Shown: one piece after another, positions 45,644 through 54,912 of the stretch
Numbering within the stretch: the stretch's first letter is position 1
Layout: every line of letters starts with the position of its first letter
NCBI RefSeq assembly: GCF_004028275.1
Contig: NZ_CP035033.1
Coordinates: 744,001 to 808,000, forward strand
Length of the DNA: 64,000 nt
Direction: 5' to 3'
DNA from: Hydrogenovibrio thermophilus
GTDB lineage: Bacteria; Pseudomonadota; Gammaproteobacteria; Thiomicrospirales; Thiomicrospiraceae
Position numbers and translations under genes: made by a program
Notes under the pieces: model-generated
What the model saw: the letters and a program-made list of their open reading frames with translations, nothing else
Database searches by the model: none
What the model was told of the DNA's origin: nothing

Positions 45644-46594
45644 ATGAGTGAAAGACTTCAGATTGCCATTGGCGTTTTACGGCGGGGGAAACAGGTGTTG
45701 TTGGCGCGCCGTCAGTCTCACCAGCATTTGGCCGGTTTGTGGGAATTTCCGGGCGGAAAGTTGGAAGCGGGCGAAACGCCTGAAGCCGCGTTAACGCGCG
45801 AATTTGAGGAAGAGGTCGGGGTGACGACGAGAGATTGGCAACCATTGATTCAAATTCCGTGGGATTATGAAAAGGTCTCGGTGTTGTTGAATGTCTATGA
45901 AACCGAGCAGTTTGACGGTGAGCCGCATGGTGCCGAAGGCCAAACGGTGCAATGGGCATCTATTTCCGAGTTAAGCCATTTTGAATTCCCCGACGCCAAT
46001 CGAGGTTTGGTGCAGGCCTTGCAGTTGCCCGAGCATTATATGATTTCCGGTGGTTTTCACGATGCCGAGGATGCGCTCAATCGATTGGAAGCGGCGCTGG
46101 ACGAAGGCATTCGTTTGGTGCAATTGCGGGCCAAAACCTTGGATGAATCGGCGTTTCAGGCGCTGGCGAAACAGGCCGTGGCGTTAACGCATCGTTATGC
46201 GGGCGCGCGGATTGTGTTGAATGGCAAACCGGAGGATTTGCAGGCGGTGCCGGACGCAGACGGCTTGCAATTGGCTTCAACGGCGATTATGGGATTGACG
46301 GAACGTCCGATTCCGGATGACAAATTGTTGGGCGTGTCCACTCACAGCGATGTTGAAATCGCGAAAGCGTTGGAATTGAACGCCGATTTTATTCTGCTGT
46401 CACCGGTGAAAAAAACCCAATCCCATCCGGAACTTGAGGGTTTGGGCTGGCCGACGTTTGCCGAGCAAGTGGCCAATGTGCCGGTGCCGGTTTTTGCGTT
46501 GGGCGGCATGAAACCAGCGGATGTTGGTGAAGCGCGTCAGAATGGTGGTCAAGGGATTGCCGCGATTTCCGGTTTGTGGCCGGAACCGATTTAA
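45644..46594 (+). CDS. Nudix hydrolase (MutT type) fused to a thiamine-phosphate-synthase-like domain
   Basis: 316 residues in two domains. Residues 1-130 are Nudix, with the box GKLEAGETPEAALTREFEEE followed by VGV; this matches MutT, which clears 8-oxo-dGTP. Residues ~135-316 form a TIM-barrel of the ThiE/TenI type (IRLVQLRAKTLDES, VLNGKPEDLQAV, GLQLAS, FILLSPVKKTQSHP, VFALGGMKPADV). The same fusion is known in pseudomonads and relatives. The ThiE part keeps only some catalytic residues, so its activity is unclear. A CAGGCCTGG word (45577-45585) lies in the upstream gap. Confidence 0.92.
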   Translation: MSERLQIAIGVLRRGKQVLLARRQSHQHLAGLWEFPGGKLEAGETPEAALTREFEEEVGVTTRDWQPLIQIPWDYEKVSVLLNVYETEQFDGEPHGAEGQTVQWASISELSHFEFPDANRGLVQALQLPEHYMISGGFHDAEDALNRLEAALDEGIRLVQLRAKTLDESAFQALAKQAVALTHRYAGARIVLNGKPEDLQAVPDADGLQLASTAIMGLTERPIPDDKLLGVSTHSDVEIAKALELNADFILLSPVKKTQSHPELEGLGWPTFAEQVANVPVPVFALGGMKPADVGEARQNGGQGIAAISGLWPEPI

Positions 46595-46607
46595 TTCTCT
46601 AATGTCT

Positions 46608-47033
46608 CTAAGTGTCCAGTTGCGCCCGTTCGGCATCGGAAAGCGGGGTTTTGGTCTTGAGGCTGTGGCTGATGTCCCGGCTTTTGATGGTGGTGACTTC
46701 AATGCGGTAAGCGGCGAGCGCTAGAGTCATTTTTTGCCAGTTGAGGCTTGAGACGGTCCAGTTGGTGTGAAAGTACATGCGTTCGTTGTTTTTCAAACAA
46801 AGGCTTTCGTAAATCAAGTCCATTTCCGGGTGGATTTCCACCAGTTCCAGATAAGCGGCTTCGTCCAGAATGTGTGCCGGGCTCAGTTCGCTGTCGTGCA
46901 CCACTTGTTTGAATTCGTTGAGAGTGAGTCCCAGGTCCGCCAGAAACTTGATGATGGTGTAGGCCAGTTCGCGTCTGGGAACGATGGCGGTGTAGCGGTA
47001 GTTGTCTCGAATGGATGTGACTTGGTAAGGCAT
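46608..47033 (-). CDS. Hypothetical protein
   Basis: 141 residues, soluble, no signal peptide or membrane helix. I do not recognise the family. The N-terminal part (YRYTAIVPRRELAYTIIKFL) and a later acidic region (AYLELVEIHPEMDLIYESL) look like an alpha/beta or helical fold; there is no cysteine or histidine cluster suggesting a metal site. It converges with the mutT fusion after 13 bp. An AGGCCTCG near-miss of the dispersed word lies just upstream. Confidence 0.6.
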   Translation of the reverse strand: MPYQVTSIRDNYRYTAIVPRRELAYTIIKFLADLGLTLNEFKQVVHDSELSPAHILDEAAYLELVEIHPEMDLIYESLCLKNNERMYFHTNWTVSSLNWQKMTLALAAYRIEVTTIKSRDISHSLKTKTPLSDAERAQLDT

Positions 47034-47188
47034 AAAAGGCCTCGTTTAAACCCGCGTTAAGAGGATTGGATCGCTCGGTAAAAGCTCGAAAATGTGTTTC
47101 GAATCGACTCTGTTTGGTTCGCATGACTTCGAATAGCTTAACTCGAAAATTAGCTTAACAGATTTGAAATACTCTGAATAGAGTAAGT

Positions 47189-47779
47189 TTAATTGCGATC
47201 TTCGAGTAAGGTTTGCAGGGTTTGCTTGATGCGTTCAAGCGGTGGGTCGGTGCGGATCACATGGTCGGCGATGGCTAAGCGCGCCTCTCGTGAAGCCTGG
47301 TTTTCCATCAGGCGCCGAATGTCCGCCTCGGGCAGGGTGCCGCGTTGTAATGCACGTTGCAACTGCATGGCTTCCGGCAAATCCAGTACGATGGTTTCGT
47401 CGATGTAATCGGGTTTTCCGGTTTCGGCCAGCAGTGGGATTTCCACTACAATGGCCGGAGGATTCTGCCGACGAAGCTGTTCGATGGCCGCTTGAGTGCG
47501 TTCGCGAATCATTGGATGCAGAATGGCTTCCAGCTTGTGCTTGGCGTCTGGATTTTCGAGTATGCGTTGCCGTAACGCGGCGCGATTCAGTTCGCCCTGT
47601 TCCGTCAAAACATCGGAACCGAACGTTTGAACGATTTTGACCAGGCCTGGCTGATTGGGCGCCACCAGTTCTCTTCCGATGGCATCGGCATCCAAGGTCG
47701 GAATGCCGAGTGCTTCAATGAGTTGTCGGATGGTGGTTTTACCACTGCCGATGCCGCCGGTGAGTCCGTATACTTTCAT
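47189..47779 (-). CDS. coaE: Dephospho-CoA kinase
   Basis: 196 residues from the ATG at 47779, which gives MKVYGLTGGIGSGKTTIRQL; longer readings add about 50 residues without family similarity. The P-loop GGIGSGKT, the LDADAIGRELV segment and VVEIPLLAETG are CoaE marks. It phosphorylates dephospho-CoA, the last step of CoA synthesis. In many proteobacteria coaE follows pilD, which is not seen here. A full dispersed word at 47641 encodes QPGLVK. Confidence 0.95.
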   Translation of the reverse strand: MKVYGLTGGIGSGKTTIRQLIEALGIPTLDADAIGRELVAPNQPGLVKIVQTFGSDVLTEQGELNRAALRQRILENPDAKHKLEAILHPMIRERTQAAIEQLRRQNPPAIVVEIPLLAETGKPDYIDETIVLDLPEAMQLQRALQRGTLPEADIRRLMENQASREARLAIADHVIRTDPPLERIKQTLQTLLEDRN

Positions 47780-47988
47780 AATTGACCGATATGGGTTGGG
47801 AACGAATCGCAAAATCGTAACGAAATCGCTTTTGGCGACTTTAAAGTGTCCGGCGGAAAGAGTCAATAATTTGCGGTGGGATTCGTTAAAATAGAGCCCC
47901 CTTGATTCGACCGCCATTTTCAATGGCATCAAGAGGAAGCGAAAACTCAGACAAAGGCATAAACAGGTAAGTAGCAGGTAAAAACTCT

Positions 47989-49806
47989 ATGTGCGGAATT
48001 TGCGGAGAAATCTATTGGGACGGTCAACTATCCAGTGAAGCCGGATTGCGCCCGATGTTGTGCGAAATGGAACGTCGTGGTCCGGATGATGGCGGCACTT
48101 GGGTGCAAAACCATGTCGGTTTGGGGCATCGCCGTTTGTCGATTATCGATTTATCCGATGCCGGGCATCAACCGATGGTCGACGACGAGTTGACCCTGGT
48201 GTTCAATGGCTGCATATACAATTACGAAGCGCTGCGCTTGGAACTGATCGAGCTGGGCCATGATTTCCGGTCGCACTCCGACACCGAAGTGATTTTGAAA
48301 GCCTACCGCCAATGGGGCATGGACTGCGTCACACGTTTTGAAGGCATGTTTGCGTTTGCGATTTGGGACGACCATCAGCACCAGTTGTTGTTGGCACGCG
48401 ATCGCTTCGGCATCAAACCGCTGTATTATGCGCCGGTCAAAGGCGGGGTGAAGTTCGCGTCCAATACCCAGGCGTTGTTGGCGTCGGGCGGCATCGATAC
48501 CGAAATCGACCCGGTTGGATTACATCACCAATTCACACTGCATGCCGTGATTCCGGCACCGCACACCATTTTGAAAGGCATTCGTAAGCTGGAACCGGGC
48601 CATTGGATGATTGTGAACCCGGACGGCCAAATCTTTAAGAAGGCATATTGGCACTTAACGGCACAACGACCGCAAACGCCGGAGGCGCCGCAAACCGAGC
48701 AGGAATGGGTGGATGCGGTGCACGAATCTTTGAAACAGGCGGTGCATAAACGTTTGACGGCAGCCGACGTGCCGGTGGGTGTGCTGTTGTCCGGCGGGTT
48801 GGATTCCAGTTTGATTGTCGCCTTGTTGGCCGAAGCGGGTGTGGAAAATATCCGCACTTTCTCCATCGGGTTCGAAGACGTGCCGGAAGAAAAGGGCAGT
48901 GAATTTGAGTACTCCGATCAGGTGGTCGAACGTTACCAGACCCGGCATCAAAAATACTTGATTCCGAATGAGACGGTGTTGCCGAGATTGACCGAAGCGG
49001 TGGACGCCATGGCGGAACCGATGTTTGGACAGGATGCCGTGGCGTTTTATCTGTTGTCGGAACAGGTTTCGCAAGACGTGAAAGTGGTGATGTCCGGTCA
49101 AGGCGCGGACGAAGTGTTTGGCGGCTATTTTTGGTATCCGCTGATGGCGCAGGCCGCGGCGGAATTGCCGGAAGGCGCCGACCCGGTCGACGCATTTGCA
49201 CCATTTTATTTTGATCGCAGTCATGCAGAATGGCTGGAAATGATTGAAGACGATTACCATGTCACGGACGTGACCCGAGCCTTGATTAATGACCGTTTAT
49301 CTGAAGAAGGCGCGGAGACGTATTTGGATCAAGTTTTGCGTTTGGATACCACTACGCTGATTGTCGACGATCCGGTGAAGCGCGTGGATAATATGACCAT
49401 GGCGTGGGGCCTAGAAGCACGTGTGCCGTTTTTGGACCATAAATTGGTGGAATTGGCGATGTCGGCGCCGGCGGAATTAAAGTTGAAAGACTTTAAGCAC
49501 CTATTGAAAAAAATTGCCCGTGGATTGGTTCCGGATTCGGTGATCGATCGTCCGAAAGGTTATTTTCCGATGCCGGCTCTGAAATATGTGCGTGGTCCGT
49601 TTTACGACATGATGAAACGCGTATTGACCGCCCCGGAAGCTCAGGCGCGCGGTATCTTTAAGCCGGACTATATTCAGCGCTTGCTGGATGCGCCGGAAGC
49701 GGAAGAAAACTTCACCGCCATTAAAGGCAGTAAGTTGTGGCATGCGGCGTTATTGGAGTTGTGGTTGCAACGACACGTTGATCCATATCGTGATATTAAT
49801 AATTGA
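47989..49806 (+). CDS. Glutamine amidotransferase of asparagine synthase family, NAGGN-synthase type
   Basis: 605 residues. The N-terminal class II glutaminase begins with the catalytic Cys (MCGICGEIYWDG), then MERRGPDDGGTW, LGHRRLSIIDLS and NGCIYNYEAL. The synthetase half has the PP-loop GVLLSGGLDSSLIVALLAEA (near residue 265) and VKVVMSGQGADEVFGGYFWY. The latter, and HAVIPAPHTILKGIRKLEPG, resemble amidotransferases that make N-acetylglutaminylglutamine amide, an osmolyte, more than ordinary AsnB. The usual partner (ngg) is not adjacent, so plain asparagine synthetase remains possible. Confidence 0.8.
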   Translation: MCGICGEIYWDGQLSSEAGLRPMLCEMERRGPDDGGTWVQNHVGLGHRRLSIIDLSDAGHQPMVDDELTLVFNGCIYNYEALRLELIELGHDFRSHSDTEVILKAYRQWGMDCVTRFEGMFAFAIWDDHQHQLLLARDRFGIKPLYYAPVKGGVKFASNTQALLASGGIDTEIDPVGLHHQFTLHAVIPAPHTILKGIRKLEPGHWMIVNPDGQIFKKAYWHLTAQRPQTPEAPQTEQEWVDAVHESLKQAVHKRLTAADVPVGVLLSGGLDSSLIVALLAEAGVENIRTFSIGFEDVPEEKGSEFEYSDQVVERYQTRHQKYLIPNETVLPRLTEAVDAMAEPMFGQDAVAFYLLSEQVSQDVKVVMSGQGADEVFGGYFWYPLMAQAAAELPEGADPVDAFAPFYFDRSHAEWLEMIEDDYHVTDVTRALINDRLSEEGAETYLDQVLRLDTTTLIVDDPVKRVDNMTMAWGLEARVPFLDHKLVELAMSAPAELKLKDFKHLLKKIARGLVPDSVIDRPKGYFPMPALKYVRGPFYDMMKRVLTAPEAQARGIFKPDYIQRLLDAPEAEENFTAIKGSKLWHAALLELWLQRHVDPYRDINN

Positions 49807-49875
49807 TGGATTGATGATTGCCCGAGTCGGAGTTCAAATACCGGCCTTATCCAATGGACAAGGTGAAATCCGGCC

Positions 49876-49903
49876 TCGATTTTTGAGTGGACTTTGTTAT
49901 AAT
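49876..49903 (+). promoter_or_regulatory. Probable promoter of grxD
   Basis: A consensus -10 TATAAT (49898-49903) with a poor -35 (TCGATT) at 16 bp. Between it and the gene lies CCAGGCCTG (49939-49947), 16 bp before the ATG and inside the transcribed leader. Confidence 0.45.
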
Positions 49904-49963
49904 AACCCAGCAAACAACTCAGGTATTGGCTAAAACGCCCAGGCCTGACTTTAGGAGAACAGA

Positions 49964-50311
49964 ATGGAAAATCAAGAAACCGAAACCCTTGCGAGAATTC
50001 ACGAACAAGTCAGTCAAAACCCGGTCGTGCTGTATATGAAAGGTACGCCGCAAATGCCGTCTTGCGGCTTTTCAAGCCGTACAGCAGAAGCGCTGGTGCA
50101 AACCGGTGAGAAATTTGCGTTTGTGAATGTCCTGGCGGATCCGATGATTTTTGAGTTCTTGCCGAAATATCAAGATTGGCCAACCTTTCCACAGCTGTAT
50201 ATCGGTGGTGAACTGCAAGGCGGTTGTGATATCACTTTGGAGCTGGCCGAGTCCGGTGAGCTGAAGAAAATGATGGCTGACGCCAACGCGCAAGCAACAC
50301 AAGACGCTTAA
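49964..50311 (+). CDS. grxD: Monothiol glutaredoxin (Grx4/GrxD type)
   Basis: 115 residues with the monothiol active site CGFS (in MPSCGFSSRT, about residue 30), the GTPQMP loop before it, the TFPQLYIGGEL segment and GGCDI near 86. Such proteins, with glutathione, bind and pass on 2Fe-2S clusters, working with Suf or Isc systems and BolA-like partners. AGGAG precedes the ATG. A bidirectional terminator follows. Confidence 0.96.
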   Translation: MENQETETLARIHEQVSQNPVVLYMKGTPQMPSCGFSSRTAEALVQTGEKFAFVNVLADPMIFEFLPKYQDWPTFPQLYIGGELQGGCDITLELAESGELKKMMADANAQATQDA

Positions 50312-50343
50312 GTGTTTTGAGCGGTAACCACGGTTGCCGAACT

Positions 50344-50372
50344 AAAAAACCGCCAGGCCTGGCGGTTTTTTT
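50344..50372. terminator. Bidirectional terminator built around CCAGGCCTGG
   Basis: AAAAAACCGCCAGGCCTGGC followed by GGTTTTTTTT: a perfect inverted repeat whose centre (50353-50362) is the dispersed word. It serves the convergent genes grxD and rnt. Confidence 0.85.
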
Positions 50373-50392
50373 ATCGATGGAATTTTGGCTAT

Positions 50393-51013
50393 TTAGAGGC
50401 CGGATGGCAAATTCAGCGGCCATTGATTGACGATTTTGCAAAACAAATCGGCGGTCTTAATGGTGTCGTATTCGGCTGAATGCGCTTTACTGTTGTCCCA
50501 GTCGATTTCTGCCATCTTGACGGCTTTGGCCAGCACGGTCTGACCATAGGCCAGGCCGGCCAGCGAAACGGTATCGAAGGTGCTGAATTCGTGAAACGGC
50601 GATTTGATTTTGCAGCGGTCGGCCGCGGCTTTGACAAAGCTTAAATCGAAAAAGGCATTGTGTCCGACCAGAATGGCGCGGCTGCAAGCGGTTTCCTTTA
50701 AACACTGGCGAATCGGTTGGAAGCATTTTTCCAACGCCTCTTTTTCGGAGACGGCCATCCGAAATGGGTGGGTCGGGTCTTCGACGCCGATGAACTTTAA
50801 CGCACTGGGATCCAGTTTGGAGCCTTTAAACGGTAGCACATTGGCTTGGACGGTTTGATCGCGTTCCAGATGACCGTCGCTATTCATTTTCAAGGTGACG
50901 ACGGCGATTTCGATGAGGGCGTTTTCCTGTGGATCGAACCCGGCGGTTTCGACGTCGACGACGACCGGTAGAAACCCACGGAAACGGTCTTTGATGTGTA
51001 TCACGTTATTCAT
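50393..51013 (-). CDS. rnt: Ribonuclease T
   Basis: 206 residues from ATG 51013, giving MNNVIHIKDRFRGFLPVVVD; the longer reading has no family support. A DEDD exonuclease: VVDVETAGFDPQENALIEIA (Exo I Asp/Glu), LVGHNAFFDLSFVKAAA (Exo II), and KAHSAEYDTIKTADLF with the His and Asp of Exo III. RNase T trims tRNA and other stable RNA 3' ends. The start overlaps the argA stop by 8 bp, so the two are coupled. Confidence 0.94.
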   Translation of the reverse strand: MNNVIHIKDRFRGFLPVVVDVETAGFDPQENALIEIAVVTLKMNSDGHLERDQTVQANVLPFKGSKLDPSALKFIGVEDPTHPFRMAVSEKEALEKCFQPIRQCLKETACSRAILVGHNAFFDLSFVKAAADRCKIKSPFHEFSTFDTVSLAGLAYGQTVLAKAVKMAEIDWDNSKAHSAEYDTIKTADLFCKIVNQWPLNLPSGL

Positions 51014-52295
51014 GCAGTGTTTTTTGTAAGACCTTTGATTGTCTTTGATGGTTGTAAAAGGATTTTCGATTGACCGGCAGGCTGTCCGGTGAGGTTTCGT
51101 TGAAACCATGGCCGATAAACCAATGATGGGTGTGAGTGGTCAGCAAAAAAAGTGTATTCAGCCCAGATTGAAGTGCCTTGGTTTGGATGGCTTGTAGCAG
51201 TTCCTGGCCCAGCAGCATTTTTTGATAAGCCGAGTCAACGGCCAAACAAGCCAGCTCGCCATTGTGTTCGTCAATCGGGTAGAGTGCAGCGCAACCGATA
51301 ATCTGTTGGTCGATTTCGACGACCATGAAGTTGTCGATTTCCAGCTCGAGATTTTCGCGTGATCGCTTGGTGAGAATACCTTGTTCTTCCAGTGGCGCAA
51401 TCAACGTGAGGATGCCGGCTACGTCTTCGATTTGCGCCGGGCGCAACTGATGATAACGGTCGGTGTAAATCAAAGTGCCGGAACCGTCGCGGCTGAAGAG
51501 TTCCAGCAACAGGGCGTTCGGATTGCTTTCCGCCATAAGGTGGATACGTTTGATTTGCTGTCCTTGGCTTTGCGCCAATTGCAGGATGCGCTGTGTTTCC
51601 GTATCTTGCGCGTCCAGATAATGGGAAATGTCTTTCAAGGACATGGCCTGCGGTAAAGAAGCCAGTGTTTCATCGGCTGAGAACAGCATCAGTTTGTCGG
51701 CTTGCAAAGCCGAGGCGATGGCAAACGCCTGTTCCAAAGTGTTGAGGTTGAACACCTCGCCGGTCAGGGAATAAGCCAAGGGTGTTAATAACGGGATTTG
51801 CCCGGCGTTCAGCAGACTTTCCACGGCGGTATTGTTGATTTTGCGCAGAATGCCGGTGTGTTGGAAATCGACGCCCTGAATCACGCCTTTGGGTTGGGCG
51901 ATGACCCAATTGCCGGACACGATCGGTAAATGCAGATGGTGTTCGGCGCAGGCCTGGCTAAAAGCGGCTTCGAGTTGGGAGCGAACGTAACCGATGGTTT
52001 CCTGGAAGGTTTGAAGATGTTCCCGTGCCGTGATGCGCACGTTTTGGTGACTTTCCCACTGAAGCCCTTTGGCTTCGAAAGCCTGGTCGATTTGGTGCGT
52101 GGCGCCCAGCGTCAAGACCACTTTTAAGCCGAGGTTGTTGAGCAGCACGCAATCCTTGGCCAGCTGCAGCAAGGCGGCCGAATGCGAAATGAGTTCGCCC
52201 GGCAGGTAGATCACGATGGTTTTATTGCGATGCTTGGCGATATAAGGCGAAGCTTGCCGCAAGTTATTCGTAAAATCTAATTCAGATTGCTGCAT
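51006..52295 (-). CDS. argA: N-acetylglutamate synthase ArgA
   Basis: 429 residues: an amino acid kinase fold (IVIYLPGELISH, LNNLGLKVVLTLGAT, GNWVIAQPKGVIQGVDFQHTG) followed by a GNAT acetyltransferase domain (~285-429: YHQLRPAQIEDVAGI, LACLAVDSAYQKMLLGQELL, LTTHTHHWFIGHGF). It makes N-acetylglutamate, the first step of arginine synthesis, and in relatives is inhibited by arginine through the kinase fold. I saw no clear ArgR box upstream. The word CAGGCCTGG is at 51949. Confidence 0.95.
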   Translation of the reverse strand: MQQSELDFTNNLRQASPYIAKHRNKTIVIYLPGELISHSAALLQLAKDCVLLNNLGLKVVLTLGATHQIDQAFEAKGLQWESHQNVRITAREHLQTFQETIGYVRSQLEAAFSQACAEHHLHLPIVSGNWVIAQPKGVIQGVDFQHTGILRKINNTAVESLLNAGQIPLLTPLAYSLTGEVFNLNTLEQAFAIASALQADKLMLFSADETLASLPQAMSLKDISHYLDAQDTETQRILQLAQSQGQQIKRIHLMAESNPNALLLELFSRDGSGTLIYTDRYHQLRPAQIEDVAGILTLIAPLEEQGILTKRSRENLELEIDNFMVVEIDQQIIGCAALYPIDEHNGELACLAVDSAYQKMLLGQELLQAIQTKALQSGLNTLFLLTTHTHHWFIGHGFNETSPDSLPVNRKSFYNHQRQSKVLQKTLHE

Positions 52296-52393
52296 AGATA
52301 TGAGAAAATGTTAAAAATTATAATTATATAAGTATAACAGGCCCGCGCGAAAAACGACACAGTCTGCGCGCCTGTGGGAGTAAGGAGAAAATA
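52296..52393 (+). promoter_or_regulatory. argA-ilvD divergent region
   Basis: AT-rich DNA with a possible promoter (TTAAAA, 16 bp, TATAAC ending near 52337) for ilvD, followed by a GC-rich bulged hairpin (CAGGC-C-CGCGC from 52339 with GCGCG-CCTG ending near 52374) that could act as a leader structure. No leader peptide rich in Ile, Leu or Val was seen. Confidence 0.35.
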
Positions 52394-54247
52394 ATGCCGG
52401 AATATCGCTCAAAAACGAGTACCCATGGACGAAACATGGCAGGCGCACGCGCTTTGTGGCGTGCGACCGGAATGACAACGGAAGATTTTGGAAAACCGAT
52501 TATCGCGGTGGCGAATTCGTTTACCCAATTCGTGCCGGGGCACGTTCACCTGAAAGACATGGGGCAGCTGGTAGCTGGCGTGATTGAGCAGTCCGGCGGG
52601 ATTGCCAAAGAATTCAATACCATTGCGGTCGATGACGGCATTGCAATGGGGCATGACGGCATGTTGTATTCCTTGCCGTCGCGCGATTTGATTGCGGATT
52701 CGGTCGAGTACATGTGCAATGCGCACTGTGCCGATGCCTTGGTGTGCATTTCCAACTGTGACAAAATCACTCCGGGGATGATGATGGCGGCGATGCGTTT
52801 GAACATTCCGACTATTTTCGTAACCGGCGGGCCAATGGAATCCGGGAAAACCGTCTTGGGCGGTACCGAAATCAAACTGGATTTGGTGGATGCCATGGTC
52901 ATGGCCGCCGATGAACATTGCTCCGATTCGGATGTGGACGATGTGGAAATTTCCGCTTGCCCAACCTGTGGGTCCTGTTCCGGGATGTTTACCGCTAACT
53001 CCATGAACTGTCTGGCGGAAGCTTTGGGGATTGCGTTGCCGGGGAACGGCACGACCCTGGCGACGCATGCAGATCGTAAACATTTGTTTGAAGAGGCCGG
53101 ACGACGCATTGTTGAGCTGGCCAAGCAGTATTACGAAAAGGATGATGCATCGGTTCTGCCACGCTCGATTGCGACCTTGGAGGCGTTTGAGAATGCCATG
53201 GCATTGGATGTGGCCATGGGCGGTTCCACCAATACGGTCCTGCATTTGTTGGCGATTGCGCGTGAAGCGGAAGTGAATTTCAGCATGGCCGATATTGATC
53301 GTATTTCACGGAATGTACCTTGTTTGTCGAAAGTGGCGCCGAACTCGAAAGTTTTTCATATGGAAGACGTTCACCGTGCCGGTGGCATCATGCGGATTCT
53401 GGGTGAACTGGACCGGGGCGGTTTGATCAATCGTGATGTATCGACGGTGCACGCTTCGTCAATGGGCGCGGCATTGGAGTTATGGGATATTACCCGCACC
53501 GACGATGAAGCGGTTCACACCTTCTTTAGAGCGGCGCCGGGTAATGTGCGTACTACAGAAGCTTTTAGCCAGAACAAACGCTGGAAAGAACTGGATGACG
53601 ACGATGAAAACGGTTGTATCCGCAGCGTGGAGCATGCGTACACCAAAGAAGGCGGTTTGGCCGTGTTGTACGGTAATATCGCCCTGGATGGCTGTATCGT
53701 CAAAACCGCCGGTGTGGATGAGGAAATTTTTAAATTTTCCGGGCCGGCGCGTATTTACGAAAGCCAAGATGCGGCCGTCAGCGGTATTTTGGACGGCGAA
53801 GTGAAGTCGGGCGAAGTGGTCTTGATTCGCTATGAAGGGCCGAAGGGCGGGCCGGGGATGCAGGAAATGCTGTACCCGACCAGCTATCTGAAGTCGAAAG
53901 GTTTGGGCAAAGAGTGTGCCTTGTTGACCGATGGACGTTTTTCCGGCGGGACATCCGGTCTGTCGATCGGGCACTGTTCACCGGAAGCAGCGGAAGGTGG
54001 CAACATCGGTTTGGTTGAAGCCGGTGATATCATCGAAATCGATATTCCAAACCGTACGATCAACGTCAATCTAACGGATGAAGAGTTGGCCGAAAGACGT
54101 CAGGCGATGGTGGCGAAAGGTAAAGCGGCCTGGAAGCCAGCGAAGCCGAGGGAACGTAAAGTCAGTGCGGCTTTGAGGGCCTATGCGGCCATGACAACCA
54201 GTGCGGCGTTTGGCGCTGTACGAGATGTCGAGCAGATCGAACACTGA
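52394..54247 (+). CDS. ilvD: Dihydroxy-acid dehydratase
   Basis: 617 residues; an Fe-S dehydratase in valine, leucine and isoleucine synthesis. Cluster cysteines lie in [13 protein letters not shown] and [20 protein letters not shown], and the C-terminal [14 protein letters not shown] and [13 protein letters not shown] segments form the substrate site. The length and motifs match the bacterial 2Fe-2S or 4Fe-4S IlvD forms. AAGGAGA precedes the ATG. Confidence 0.97.
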   Translation: MPEYRSKTSTHGRNMAGARALWRATGMTTEDFGKPIIAVANSFTQFVPGHVHLKDMGQLVAGVIEQSGGIAKEFNTIAVDDGIAMGHDGMLYSLPSRDLIADSVEYMCNAHCADALVCISNCDKITPGMMMAAMRLNIPTIFVTGGPMESGKTVLGGTEIKLDLVDAMVMAADEHCSDSDVDDVEISACPTCGSCSGMFTANSMNCLAEALGIALPGNGTTLATHADRKHLFEEAGRRIVELAKQYYEKDDASVLPRSIATLEAFENAMALDVAMGGSTNTVLHLLAIAREAEVNFSMADIDRISRNVPCLSKVAPNSKVFHMEDVHRAGGIMRILGELDRGGLINRDVSTVHASSMGAALELWDITRTDDEAVHTFFRAAPGNVRTTEAFSQNKRWKELDDDDENGCIRSVEHAYTKEGGLAVLYGNIALDGCIVKTAGVDEEIFKFSGPARIYESQDAAVSGILDGEVKSGEVVLIRYEGPKGGPGMQEMLYPTSYLKSKGLGKECALLTDGRFSGGTSGLSIGHCSPEAAEGGNIGLVEAGDIIEIDIPNRTINVNLTDEELAERRQAMVAKGKAAWKPAKPRERKVSAALRAYAAMTTSAAFGAVRDVEQIEH

Positions 54248-54293
54248 GCATTGAAAGATTTAATTAATTACATTGATTTAAAGGATTAAGACC

Positions 54294-54692
54294 ATGTTTG
54301 CAGACCGATTGACATCAGAGCAGCGTCAAGCTGTGTTTGATTTGACCGTGTTGCTTGCTCATGCCGACCATGATGTGTCGGAAGAGGAGCAACAGTATTT
54401 GAAAAATTTCAGCGATGCCTTCGGTATCGAGTATGATCTGGATAAGTCGTCGTTGAATATTGATGATACGTTAACGGCATTCCATGATAAACAATCCAAA
54501 ATCATCCTGTTGCAAGAACTGGTGAAGCTGTCATATAAAGACGGTCACTTCGGTGAAGAAGAGCAGGAGAATGTGTTTATGATTGCGCAGAAAGTCGGTC
54601 TCAACGATCCTGAATTGATTATTCGAATTGAACGATGGGTTCGACAGGGCTTTGACTGGGTCTATGAAGGTGAGCAGATGCTGGAAGCCTGA
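54294..54692 (+). CDS. TerB-like protein
   Basis: 132 residues, all helical and acidic, with two similar acidic loops: ADHDVSEEEQQYL near residue 22 and KDGHFGEEEQENV near 82. This duplicated D-x-x-EE pattern matches the TerB (tellurite resistance B) family fold, which binds metal ions; a link to tellurite or stress is only by family. Two terminators follow. Confidence 0.85.
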   Translation: MFADRLTSEQRQAVFDLTVLLAHADHDVSEEEQQYLKNFSDAFGIEYDLDKSSLNIDDTLTAFHDKQSKIILLQELVKLSYKDGHFGEEEQENVFMIAQKVGLNDPELIIRIERWVRQGFDWVYEGEQMLEA

Positions 54693-54721
54693 TAGAGGCA
54701 GAAGGTCTTTATGAATCATCT

Positions 54722-54746
54722 AAAACGCCAGGCCTGGGCGTTTTTT
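54722..54746 (+). terminator. Terminator with CCAGGCCTGG core
   Basis: AAAACGCC-AGGCCTG-GGCGTTTTTT, containing the full word at 54728-54737, 30 bp past the terB-like stop. Confidence 0.8.
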
Positions 54747-54767
54747 ATATCCAGAAGAGTGTAAATA

Positions 54768-54792
54768 GAAGCCGCATAATGCGGCTTTTTTT
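54768..54792 (+). terminator. Second terminator after the TerB-like gene
   Basis: AAGCCGC-ATAAT-GCGGCTT followed by a T run; it follows the previous terminator by about 22 bp, so the word-containing one may not be needed for termination. Confidence 0.8.
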
Positions 54793-54867
54793 GTGATGTC
54801 ATCTCAGCTATGTTTTAGAGTATTGGGGTGATGTCTAGCAGCGTTTGTTTGCATTAATTTCAGATAA

Positions 54868-54895
54868 TAAAAAACCCGCCGTAGCGGGTTTTTTA
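54868..54895 (-). terminator. Terminator of the sox operon
   Basis: AAAAACCCGC-CGTA-GCGGGTTTTTT, 18 bp beyond the soxA stop on the minus strand; the run of A at its left end reads as T in that direction. Confidence 0.85.
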
Positions 54896-54912
54896 TTAAA
54901 GCGGGTAAAAGC

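Noticed and set aside
52296-52393. ArgR boxes or a leader peptide between argA and ilvD
   Set aside because: The AT-rich sequence is not a good match to paired ARG boxes, and no short ORF rich in branched-chain codons is present.
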